A stretch of 64,000 nt of DNA from Candidatus Iainarchaeum sp. (GTDB taxonomy: Archaea > Iainarchaeota > Iainarchaeia > Iainarchaeales > JAXPJC01), in NCBI GenBank assembly GCA_016187745.1, contig JACPJC010000005.1:91220-155219 (forward strand), read 5' to 3'. The notes beneath the pieces are model-generated. The model did not search any database, was not told where the DNA came from, and saw only the letters and a list, made by a program, of their open reading frames with translations. A program made the position numbers and the translations under genes. Below, piece by piece: positions 8,840-15,953 of the stretch. Position 1 is the stretch's first letter, and every line of letters begins with the position of its first letter.

Positions 8840-10156
8840 TCAGGCAAATAATTCTAATGTCTTCTGCTCTTTGCTTTTTCTATAATTTTTTCCATATCTT
8901 CCCGTAAATTCGCCATTCTCTTTTCTTTCTTTAAAGGTTTTCATTACAAAATGCCTTGATATTTCTTCATTTGCGCAATCTATTTCTTCCCTAAAATTTC
9001 TCGCTCTTTTTTCCGCAAGTTTAGCATACTCTTGAGAAATTTCAATCCCCAAATAATCATGCCCCAATATTTTTGCAGCAGCTAATGTTGTTCCGCTTCC
9101 GCAATAAGGGTCAATTATTAATCCTCGTTTATCATCCATAACAGAATAAATAGCTCTTACGGGCAGTGCCAGTGGAAAGGGGGCAGGATGCAGGTTATTC
9201 TGCTCAGGCGAAAACCTCCATATTGAGCTCAGAAGAGCGTGTTTTGATTTTAATTCTTCCCCTATAAGATCATTACCCTGCGGCTTGTAAAGCCAATAAA
9301 TTCTTTCTTCTACCTGCCAGAACCTCCAGCCCCTTATGTTTGCAGCAATCATCCTGTCCCAAATAATTTCCTGTCGCATTTCCCACTTTGTTTTTTTCAG
9401 CCAGTCAATGGGATGGAGCATTTTCCCTTTTTCCCATCTAACTTTGTGGTTGTAAAAGAAGGATCCACCTGTTTTAGCAACCCTAAACAACTCATTTAAA
9501 ACTTCTATTTGATTTTTTTGATATACATCCTCTGCTTTGTACTGCTCCAGCTTCTCCCTATTCAAAAGATAAACAGTCCTAAGATTTCTGCAGTCTATAA
9601 AATATTTGTAATCAAAATTCGCACTTCTTAGATATTGGCCGCTCATGTCTTTTCCACCTTTAAATCTGTGATGCAATTGCTCTTCCAAACGTTTTGTAAA
9701 AGTATTGTAGTTAAAAGGAAATTCAAGTATGTAAATAAGCTTGCCGTCAACAAAGCCGCTTATCAGCATATTCAGGTTTTTTTCTTTTTTGTCTTTTTTC
9801 AGCCTGGCAAAAGTATAATCTGTAAAGTTTCCTCCGCCATTGAGTTTTCTTAATGGTTTTGAATTAGTATCCACATTTTTTGGTTTTGCTTCGCACATTA
9901 TAGTTTTTCCTGAAACAAAAGAATCCTGCTTAAAGCCATTATATCCTATTTTGCCTTCTTTGTGCTTGTAGCCTGCAATATTAACCGTTATAAATTCCCT
10001 GATTGTTGATGAATTTTTGTCATTTATATACATTGTAAGCAGGTCATTTAGCATTCCAATTAGAACATCTTTTGATTTTCCTAAAATATAACTATTTAGT
10101 TCTTCATGGCTTCCAGTAGAGTATATCTTAATCACATTAATTAGCTCTTGATTCAT
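8840..10156 (-). CDS. Restriction endonuclease-like / DNA methyltransferase chimera lacking catalytic motif IV
   Basis: This 438-residue protein has two unlike halves. Residues 1 to ~212 resemble a type II restriction enzyme. GYNGFKQDSF followed by MCEAKPK gives D78, E89 and K91, a plausible PD-(D/E)XK core. Residues ~214-400 match the C-terminal two thirds of a beta-class amino-methyltransferase. VLNELFRVAKTGGSFFYNHK and RQEIIWDR are followed by the SAM-binding motif I DPYCGSGTT (349-357) and YLGIEIS. The catalytic motif IV (DPPY/SPPY) and the ~35 residues that normally precede VLNELFRV are absent. The gene therefore looks like an in-frame fusion or deletion between adjacent R and M genes. 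It ends in QKTLELFA, similar to a clamp-binding box. It is more AT-rich than its neighbours, consistent with transfer. Confidence 0.75.
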   Translation of the reverse strand: MNQELINVIKIYSTGSHEELNSYILGKSKDVLIGMLNDLLTMYINDKNSSTIREFITVNIAGYKHKEGKIGYNGFKQDSFVSGKTIMCEAKPKNVDTNSKPLRKLNGGGNFTDYTFARLKKDKKEKNLNMLISGFVDGKLIYILEFPFNYNTFTKRLEEQLHHRFKGGKDMSGQYLRSANFDYKYFIDCRNLRTVYLLNREKLEQYKAEDVYQKNQIEVLNELFRVAKTGGSFFYNHKVRWEKGKMLHPIDWLKKTKWEMRQEIIWDRMIAANIRGWRFWQVEERIYWLYKPQGNDLIGEELKSKHALLSSIWRFSPEQNNLHPAPFPLALPVRAIYSVMDDKRGLIIDPYCGSGTTLAAAKILGHDYLGIEISQEYAKLAEKRARNFREEIDCANEEISRHFVMKTFKERKENGEFTGRYGKNYRKSKEQKTLELFA

Positions 10157-10217
10157 AATCTATTAATTATATGCAAAGATAATTTAAATAACTTTTGGGA
10201 GCAGATTTCCGCTGAAA

Positions 10218-11120
10218 TTATCCCGCAACTATTATCCATGCCTCAATGAGCGCGCCCAACAGCAAAATCGCATATGCAAGCGCTATAAGCACAAGCACAT
10301 CCTTCGCAATTATTTCAAATTCGAATTTATGGTAGGATTTTTTTGAAATTGCAGCGCTTATTATGCCCCCTGCAATTGCGCCTATGAAATACGCGATGAA
10401 TTCGGGAATCCCGTGCGGCAGCAGCCCGACAACAATCAGCATTCCCGAAAGCACATCGCTCCTGAGCATTTCCTTCCCCACTACAACCCCGATGAAGCTC
10501 CCGTTCCACGCAAGCAGGAAGATTGCGCCCGCGCCGAAAATGAATGAGAACAATACCGCCAGCCCGAACACCGAGGCGTTGTTGGTAAATATCAGCAGGA
10601 ACACATCAACAAAGTTCGCGCCCCCCCCTCCTATTGCATCAGTGGCCTTTCCTGTTGCAATGCCCTGCCTTATGCTCTGGAACGCACTGAATGTATTTTC
10701 CTGCTCCCTGAATACCTTCTCCTTTGCGGGCATTGCCATGCATATTCCCTCCCCAAGGCAAAAGGAGGCCTCCTTCTGCGGAAGAACAACATACCACATG
10801 CTGTAGCTGAATATCAATCCGATCAAAAACCAGGAGTAAATCGCAATTATGTCAAAATGCCTCTCAATGAATGTTGCCGCTTTCCCCGGATGCGCGGCCT
10901 CCTCCTCCTCTTCCACAGTGAAAAGCGAGAACATGACCGGCATCATTCCTATTGTTACGAATGCCAGGCTCAGGATGCTCGAGCTCTCAGGGAACGTAAA
11001 ATAGCTCACCCAGATGCTTATGCTTGAGAATGCAATGCTCAGGAACAGTATGTAAAGGGGATGCCTCCTTATTTGCGCCTCTCCAAGGATTGATTCAAAC
11101 ACCATTTTCCCATTCCCCAA
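10218..11120 (-). CDS. Stage II sporulation protein M-like (SpoIIM/DUF95) membrane protein
   Basis: This 300-residue polytopic protein has about six or seven membrane segments. Diagnostic features of the SpoIIM/DUF95 family are the FTNNASVFGLAVLFSFIFG helix, the GAGAIFLLAWNGSFIGVVVG stretch and LLPHGIPEFIAYFIGA. Archaeal members are common and have no known role in sporulation; a role in membrane or envelope organisation is likely. A second ATG five codons in is a possible start. The gene diverges from csl4. Confidence 0.85.
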   Translation of the reverse strand: MGNGKMVFESILGEAQIRRHPLYILFLSIAFSSISIWVSYFTFPESSSILSLAFVTIGMMPVMFSLFTVEEEEEAAHPGKAATFIERHFDIIAIYSWFLIGLIFSYSMWYVVLPQKEASFCLGEGICMAMPAKEKVFREQENTFSAFQSIRQGIATGKATDAIGGGGANFVDVFLLIFTNNASVFGLAVLFSFIFGAGAIFLLAWNGSFIGVVVGKEMLRSDVLSGMLIVVGLLPHGIPEFIAYFIGAIAGGIISAAISKKSYHKFEFEIIAKDVLVLIALAYAILLLGALIEAWIIVAG

Positions 11121-11160
11121 AAAAACCGCAAAACCAATAATTTAAATAGGTTTCTGGGTT

Positions 11161-11233
11161 AATATAATTATTGTTTTATTTCCGTTTAAGGAAGGCATCG
11201 GAAACTCAGTTTCTGATTTTTGATGGTTAAAAA
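11161..11233 (+). promoter_or_regulatory. csl4 promoter and 5'-leader hairpin (repeat copy A)
   Basis: A TATA-like AATATAAT (11161-11168) predicts a transcription start near 11191. ATCGGAAAC (11197-11205), a TCA loop and GTTTCTGAT (11209-11217) then form a 9-bp stem containing one G-U pair, followed by a T run. The hairpin would lie at the very 5' end of a ~43-nt leader. The same element recurs at 20739-20759 and at 46072-46092 (reverse strand). Confidence 0.6.
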
Positions 11234-11800
11234 ATGGACAGCAGAATAGTTTTTCCCGGGGATTTCCTCACAACAGCGGAGGAATTTGTCGCGGGCAAAA
11301 ACACCTACGAGGATGTTTCAGGCAGGATATATGCCGCGACCGTTGGAAGCGCGCAGTTTGACCTTGGCAAGAGGGAAGTGAGCGTAGAGAAAGACGGGCG
11401 GGAGATAGAGCTGCTTGAAGTTGGGGCAATCATTGAGGGCGTTGTTATAATGCTCAAGCCCCAGGCCGCAATAATTGAGATTTATGCGGCGGAAAAGGAC
11501 GGGAGAAAGCTCAACATACAGCAGTCCATCGGCGCAGTTCCCATTTCTCTGGTAAGCAGGGGCTATGTTACAACAATGGACACAAAATTCAGGATCGGGG
11601 ATTTAATAAGGGCGAAGGTCGAGGTAATAACCGCCTATTCTGTTGACAGCTCAACGGCAGACGCGGAATTGGGGGTCATAAGGGCATACTGCACCAAGTG
11701 CAGGGATGTTCTGGGATTGTTTGATTCGCAGCTCAAGTGCATAAACTGCGGTAATGTAGAGCAGCGCAAGTTCTCAACGCTTTACACGCTTAAATACTGA
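11234..11800 (+). CDS. csl4: Exosome RNA-binding subunit Csl4
   Basis: This 188-residue protein has the archaeal Csl4 layout. A short N-terminal domain (FPGDFLTTAEEFVAGKNTYED) is followed by an S1 RNA-binding domain (residues ~60-145, including VGAIIEGVVIML and FRIGDLIRAKVEV). A zinc ribbon follows, with YCTKCRDVLG and LKCINCGN. Csl4 forms part of the cap of the archaeal exosome, recruiting RNA and DnaG to the Rrp41/Rrp42 ring. It begins a run of closely spaced genes (rpoL, DUF99, signal peptidase). Unlike most genes here it has a leader, with a 5' hairpin, which may provide post-transcriptional control. Confidence 0.93.
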   Translation: MDSRIVFPGDFLTTAEEFVAGKNTYEDVSGRIYAATVGSAQFDLGKREVSVEKDGREIELLEVGAIIEGVVIMLKPQAAIIEIYAAEKDGRKLNIQQSIGAVPISLVSRGYVTTMDTKFRIGDLIRAKVEVITAYSVDSSTADAELGVIRAYCTKCRDVLGLFDSQLKCINCGNVEQRKFSTLYTLKY

Positions 11801-11818
11801 ATTTATTGGGGGGAAAAA

Positions 11819-12097
11819 ATGGACCTGGGGCTGATAAGAAAACAGAAAAATCTTCTGGAATTCACAATAAAGGGGGAAAGGCACACTTTCCCGAATCTGC
11901 TGCGCTCTTATCTCCTGAATGACGCGGGAGTTGAATTCGCGGCATACACATTGGCACATCCCATGGACAACGATGCGAAATTCATAGTAAGGACAAAGGA
12001 CTCTGAAACCGCGGAAAAGGCGCTTACAAAGGCGTGCGATGCGATTGATTCGGACTTGGAGGAATTCTCCAAGCAGTTCAGGAAGGCTGTGAAGTAA
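11819..12097 (+). CDS. rpoL: RNA polymerase subunit L (Rpb11 homologue)
   Basis: This 92-residue protein matches archaeal RpoL. It has the alpha-like dimerization motif HTFPNLLRSYLL and the late FIVRTKD strand before the C-terminal helix that packs against RpoD. With RpoD it forms the assembly platform of RNA polymerase. A GGGG-containing purine stretch precedes the ATG. The gene is 18 bases after csl4 and 12 bases before the DUF99 gene, so the three are almost certainly one operon. Confidence 0.93.
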   Translation: MDLGLIRKQKNLLEFTIKGERHTFPNLLRSYLLNDAGVEFAAYTLAHPMDNDAKFIVRTKDSETAEKALTKACDAIDSDLEEFSKQFRKAVK

Positions 12098-12109
12098 AAG
12101 GCTTATTTT

Positions 12110-12685
12110 ATGCAGAATGTCTTGCTGAAACCCAATTTCCGCGTTCTTGCGATTGATGACGGCTCCTTCAGGCCCGGGCAAAAGCAAAAAATCCCCCTTG
12201 TGGGGGTAATTTACAGGATTGACGGCAGGATTGAAGGGATTCTCTCCCAAAAAATTTCCGTTGATGCGCTCGATTGCACTGAAAAAATAATTGAAATGCT
12301 CTCAGGGGGCAAATTCCTTCCGCAGATTTCATTCATTCTCCTTCAGGGAATAAATTTCGCCGGCTTCAACATTGCGGACGTGAAGAAGCTCAACTCCGTT
12401 CTCAAAAAGCCGGTTATAATTGTCTTCAGGAAGTTTCCCGATATGGATGAAATTGAAAATGCGCTGCAAAAATTTCCTGACAGGGAAAAAAGGCTCGCGC
12501 TGATAAAAAATGCGGGGAAAATCCGCAAAATCAATTCAATCCACTTCCAGTTCATTGGAACCGATGAGCAAACCGCGAGGGAAGTGATTAAAAAGACCCT
12601 GATGCATAGTTTCCTTCCAGAGCCCATAAGGATTGCGCACATGATTGCAAGCGGCATAACCCTTGGGCAATCCACGAGGCCGTAA
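12110..12685 (+). CDS. DUF99 (UPF0215) family protein
   Basis: This 191-residue protein shows the DUF99 landmarks VLAIDDGSFRPG at the start, LVGVIYR, FILLQGINFAGFN, KPVIIVFRKFPDM and the C-terminal EPIRIAHMIASGI. The fold is related to endonuclease V (RNase H-like), with conserved acidic residues in the IDDG motif. No activity is established for the archaeal family. The gene lies between rpoL and the signal peptidase, whose ATG comes one base after its stop. Confidence 0.85.
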   Translation: MQNVLLKPNFRVLAIDDGSFRPGQKQKIPLVGVIYRIDGRIEGILSQKISVDALDCTEKIIEMLSGGKFLPQISFILLQGINFAGFNIADVKKLNSVLKKPVIIVFRKFPDMDEIENALQKFPDREKRLALIKNAGKIRKINSIHFQFIGTDEQTAREVIKKTLMHSFLPEPIRIAHMIASGITLGQSTRP

Positions 12686-12686
12686 A

Positions 12687-13433
12687 ATGGAAAAAATATT
12701 CTCAAAATTGAAATGGCTTGACCCATTCACATATGTGGATATCCTGTTGGATAAAATAAAGCCCAGGGCGCAGCGCAACAGATATCTGGATTGGATTATC
12801 TACCTCGCATTCGCGGCGATTTTTGCTTATGCCCTGCTTTTTATTTTCGGCCTTATTCTGGGCACTTCCGCTCCCGGCGTAATAGTCCTTTCCGGCAGCA
12901 TGGAGCCAAGCTTTTACAGGGGCGATATAATAATACTCCAAGGCGCGGATGCAGAAAACATAAAAGGCCAGGATGTTTATTTCCCCGGAATAAGCACGCT
13001 CAAGGGAAAAATGCTGGAAGAAATCGCAGAAGTTGATTATGAAAAGCAGAAAATAATTTTTGCAAATGGCGCCGAAGTAAAAATCAACAAAGAGGGGGAT
13101 GTGATTGTTTATAACTCCCAATACTACCCCGAGCCCATAATCCACAGGGTGATTGCAAAAGTCCATGTTTCTGACGGCACATATTTCATTACAAAGGGCG
13201 ACAACCCGAAAACAAACTGGTTTGTTGACCAGGCCTGCGGCAATGTTGTTTTTGGCTATGTTCCGGGAACTGACCTCATAACAATAACCTCCATTGAAAG
13301 CGCATGCATAACCCCCTACCTCCCAAGCGAGAATGAAATTGAAGGGAAGATGATTGGGAAAATCCCCCTCCTCGGGTGGGTCAAGCTGATTCCCTTTGAT
13401 GAAATCCCAAAACTGCTTGGATTGAAGAAATAG
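12687..13433 (+). CDS. Signal peptidase I, SEC11-like
   Basis: Translation most likely begins at the ATG at 12687, directly after the DUF99 stop, giving 248 residues. A membrane helix (residues ~33-60) leads to the catalytic serine in VLSGSMEPSFYRGDI. IIHRVIAK provides the archaeal/eukaryotic catalytic histidine that replaces the bacterial lysine, and TKGDNPKTNWFVD supplies the aspartate box. About 50 extra residues lie between the serine and histidine boxes, somewhat longer than in minimal archaeal enzymes. The enzyme removes signal peptides from secreted proteins such as the S-layer protein at 28 kb. Confidence 0.9.
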   Translation: MEKIFSKLKWLDPFTYVDILLDKIKPRAQRNRYLDWIIYLAFAAIFAYALLFIFGLILGTSAPGVIVLSGSMEPSFYRGDIIILQGADAENIKGQDVYFPGISTLKGKMLEEIAEVDYEKQKIIFANGAEVKINKEGDVIVYNSQYYPEPIIHRVIAKVHVSDGTYFITKGDNPKTNWFVDQACGNVVFGYVPGTDLITITSIESACITPYLPSENEIEGKMIGKIPLLGWVKLIPFDEIPKLLGLKK

Positions 13434-13514
13434 CCCTATTGCGACATATTCGCTGATAAGCGTAAAAATAGAAAGGCTTAAATATTGGTTGCATCCATTA
13501 TTTATTGTGAAAAA

Positions 13515-14291
13515 TTGACAATAGCAAGAGTTCTTGTTTTTGGGAATGTGCAGGGCGTCGGCTTCCGCGCATATGTTGAGCAGGTAGCAAGAGGCATGCA
13601 GATCAATGGCTTTATAAGAAACCTTGATGACGGCACAGTAGAAATTTATGTGAAGACCCAAAAACAAAAAATAAATGCCTTTGCCAAAAGAATAAACCTT
13701 CAAGAAGACCATTCAGATCCTTTTTCTTTGCATGTTACAAAAATCGAAGTTGCATTTGAGTCTGACAGAAGATTCATAAAACCAAATAGAAAACTTGGGA
13801 GATTTGAGATAGATTACGGAGAAGAGGCAGATATGCAGAAAGAAATGGTAAAAAAGGCGGGCATTGCAACATGGATGATGCGCTCCTTAGTATCAAAGAC
13901 GGATTCATTAGTATCAAAAACCGACTCGCTTAAGTCTGAAACTAAAACATTCAGAAAAGAAACCTCCCATAATTTCAAACGGCTCGAATCTACTCTCGGC
14001 GGCAAAACAGACTCTTTCAGGAAAGAAACATCCAATAACTTCAAAAGGCTTGAAAATACGCTAGGTGGAAAAACAGACTCATTAAGAAAAGAAACTTCCT
14101 GCAATTTCAAACGGCTCGAATCTACTTTAGGCGGCAAAACAGACTTTTTCCGAAAAGAAACCTCTGATAATTTCAGCAAGCTGGATGGCAAATATGGCAG
14201 TATTTCAAAAGCAATGGGCAGCATAAATGGGAATATAACAAAAAATAACAAACTTCTTTCTAAAATTGCAGGAGTGCTCAGCAGGGCATAA
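13515..14291 (+). CDS. Acylphosphatase domain fused to 22-residue (2x11) repeat coiled coil
   Basis: The probable start is TTG 13515, by alignment with the paralogue at 53640-54410; upstream in-frame codons exist. Residues ~4-95 are an acylphosphatase domain with the phosphate loop GNVQGVGFR (catalytic Arg) and GFIRNLDDGTVEIY (catalytic Asn). After a linker ending in RFEIDYG, which the paralogue shares, comes a helical region with near-identical 22-residue units. Each runs roughly FRKETSxNFKRLESTLGGKTDS and is present about four times. The 11-residue periodicity is typical of hendecad coiled coils. Acylphosphatases are normally stand-alone proteins of ~90 residues, so the fusion is unusual. 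The gene sits alone between the signal peptidase and pcn genes. Its substrate and partner are unknown. Confidence 0.8.
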   Translation: MTIARVLVFGNVQGVGFRAYVEQVARGMQINGFIRNLDDGTVEIYVKTQKQKINAFAKRINLQEDHSDPFSLHVTKIEVAFESDRRFIKPNRKLGRFEIDYGEEADMQKEMVKKAGIATWMMRSLVSKTDSLVSKTDSLKSETKTFRKETSHNFKRLESTLGGKTDSFRKETSNNFKRLENTLGGKTDSLRKETSCNFKRLESTLGGKTDFFRKETSDNFSKLDGKYGSISKAMGSINGNITKNNKLLSKIAGVLSRA

Positions 14292-14360
14292 TTTCTCCGG
14301 TGCTTTCGGATTAGGCAACTCCCTTAAAAATATTCGCTTGCTGAATTTATATGTGGGAGC

Positions 14361-15107
14361 ATGAAACTTGTTTTTTCAGACGCGCTTGCCTTCAAAAAGG
14401 CAGTTGATGCAATTGCGGTCCTTATTGATGAGGCTGAATTCGTAATAACCCAGACAGGCCTCACGCTTAAGGCAACAGACCCCAGCCAGATAAGCATGAT
14501 TGATTTTTCCCTTGGAAGGGAAGCATTCAAGGAATACAATCTTTCCGAGCCCGCAAAAATCGGCCTCGATCTGGAATATCTCTCAGGGATTTTAGGCAGG
14601 GCAAAGTCCGGGGACGAGCTTACAATAAGCATGGATGAGAAGCAGGCGCGCCTTGAAGTGCTTTTGAAGGGCGCATCAGCAAGGAAATTTTCCGTTCCGC
14701 TCATTGACATTTCCTCGCAGGAGCTTCCAAACCCGAAAATTGAGTTTGATGCAGAGCTTAAAGTAAGGGCGGACATCCTGCAGGACGCATTGAAGGACGC
14801 CTCGCTTATAGGAAGCCATATAACGCTTGGCGCAGATGCGGAGAAATTCTTTGTAAAGGCAACAAGCAGCAAGGGCGAACTGAACAATGAAACCCCGAAA
14901 ACCGACAAGGCAATAGTGCAGGAATTCTCGGTAAAAAAAGAATGCAGCGCAATGTTCCCTCTTGATTATATGCAATATATGCTGAAAGCCGCAGACTCCT
15001 CAACAATCGCAGGAATAAACATAAAAGCAAGCGCGCCGATAAAAATCGCATACAAAATCGGAAGCGCAAACATCTGCTACTACCTCGCCCCGCGCATAGA
15101 AGGCTGA
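14361..15107 (+). CDS. pcn: PCNA sliding clamp, copy 1
   Basis: This 248-residue protein has two clamp domains. N-terminal features include FKKAVDAIAVLIDEA and LKATDPSQISMIDF; the interdomain connecting loop is near PLIDISSQELPNPKIEF. It ends with YYLAPRIEG. The clamp encircles DNA and tethers polymerase, ligase, FEN1 and repair enzymes. A TATA-like CTTAAAAATATT centred near 14332 places the start of transcription at or next to the ATG, so the mRNA is probably leaderless. A second, divergent PCNA gene follows 56 bases later, which suggests possible hetero-oligomers. Confidence 0.95.
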   Translation: MKLVFSDALAFKKAVDAIAVLIDEAEFVITQTGLTLKATDPSQISMIDFSLGREAFKEYNLSEPAKIGLDLEYLSGILGRAKSGDELTISMDEKQARLEVLLKGASARKFSVPLIDISSQELPNPKIEFDAELKVRADILQDALKDASLIGSHITLGADAEKFFVKATSSKGELNNETPKTDKAIVQEFSVKKECSAMFPLDYMQYMLKAADSSTIAGINIKASAPIKIAYKIGSANICYYLAPRIEG

Positions 15108-15163
15108 CTGCTTTAAATAACAAAAAGACATTTAAACCCTACGGCTGTTAATTTCTATTGGTA

Positions 15164-15895
15164 ATGGATATGGCTATTGAGTTGAAAAATGTCGATTTGT
15201 GGCGCCGTTCCATAGACGCAATCGCCTCTTTCATTTCAGAGGGGAATTTCCGCTTCAATGAAAAGGGCATTTCCTTCAAGGCCGTAGATCCCAGCCAGAT
15301 TGTGCTTGTTGACTATATAATTGACAAAAGCGCATTTGAGAAATTTGACATCGAGCCCACTTATATCGGCATTGACCTTGTGGAATTGAACAAAATAATG
15401 CAGCGCACGCTTCCAAATGACAAACTGACAATGGAAGTCAGCGATTCCGAGCTTTCGCTCAAACTGGAAGGGGACATGGTAAGGAGCTTCAAGCTGCCGC
15501 TTATAGAGGTCAGCGAGGAGGACATCAATATCCCGCAGCCGAAATTCGACGCAAGGGTTGAAATTGCTGGAAAAATAATAAAAGAAGCGCTCAAGGACGC
15601 AAGCTTGTTCGGAAGCTCAGTAGTACTGCGCATAAAGGGCAGCCAATTCACGATTGAAGCGCGCGGCTCCCAGGGGACATTGAAAAGCCAGACAAAAGAG
15701 GCGCAGAAGGTTGTTGTAAAATCCGCTACTGAAGTGGTTAGCAAATATTCCCTTAATTTTCTTATGAATATCGTTAAGAGCGCGGACCCGGAAGCAAAAG
15801 TCGCATTGGAGCTGAAATCCGATGCGCCGATGAAAGTTTCCTATTCAATCGGGCAGGCGCAGATCCAATACCACTTAGCGCCGATGATACTGTAA
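15164..15895 (+). CDS. PCNA sliding clamp, copy 2
   Basis: This ~243-residue clamp paralogue starts at ATG 15164 or 15170; TATA-like TTTAAA at 15131 predicts transcription starting near 15160. Landmarks are LWRRSIDAIASFI, FKAVDPSQIVLVDY, FKLPLIEVSEEDI (connecting loop) and the C-terminal YHLAPMIL. It aligns end to end with copy 1 but differs in most surface residues and at both trimer-interface edges, so it is an old duplication. Two tandem PCNAs are unusual outside the Thermoproteota and could form homotrimers or mixed trimers. It has its own promoter and is followed by priL. Confidence 0.95.
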   Translation: MDMAIELKNVDLWRRSIDAIASFISEGNFRFNEKGISFKAVDPSQIVLVDYIIDKSAFEKFDIEPTYIGIDLVELNKIMQRTLPNDKLTMEVSDSELSLKLEGDMVRSFKLPLIEVSEEDINIPQPKFDARVEIAGKIIKEALKDASLFGSSVVLRIKGSQFTIEARGSQGTLKSQTKEAQKVVVKSATEVVSKYSLNFLMNIVKSADPEAKVALELKSDAPMKVSYSIGQAQIQYHLAPMIL

Positions 15896-15953
15896 ATTCA
15901 CCGGCAATCCGCTCCCAAAACCCTTTTTATTCCCTTTTGTGGCAGATTATTTC

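Noticed and set aside
12702..13712. Long minus-strand frame antisense to the signal peptidase gene
   Set aside because: Cys/Tyr/Asn-rich composition with no family features; the plus strand has clear catalytic motifs and the usual codon pattern.
13930..14170. CRISPR-like array of ~66-base repeats
   Set aside because: Repeats are in-frame 22-residue coding units without unique spacers.
13814..14251. 145-residue minus-strand frame with repeats
   Set aside because: It is the antisense shadow of the coiled-coil repeats of the acylphosphatase fusion.
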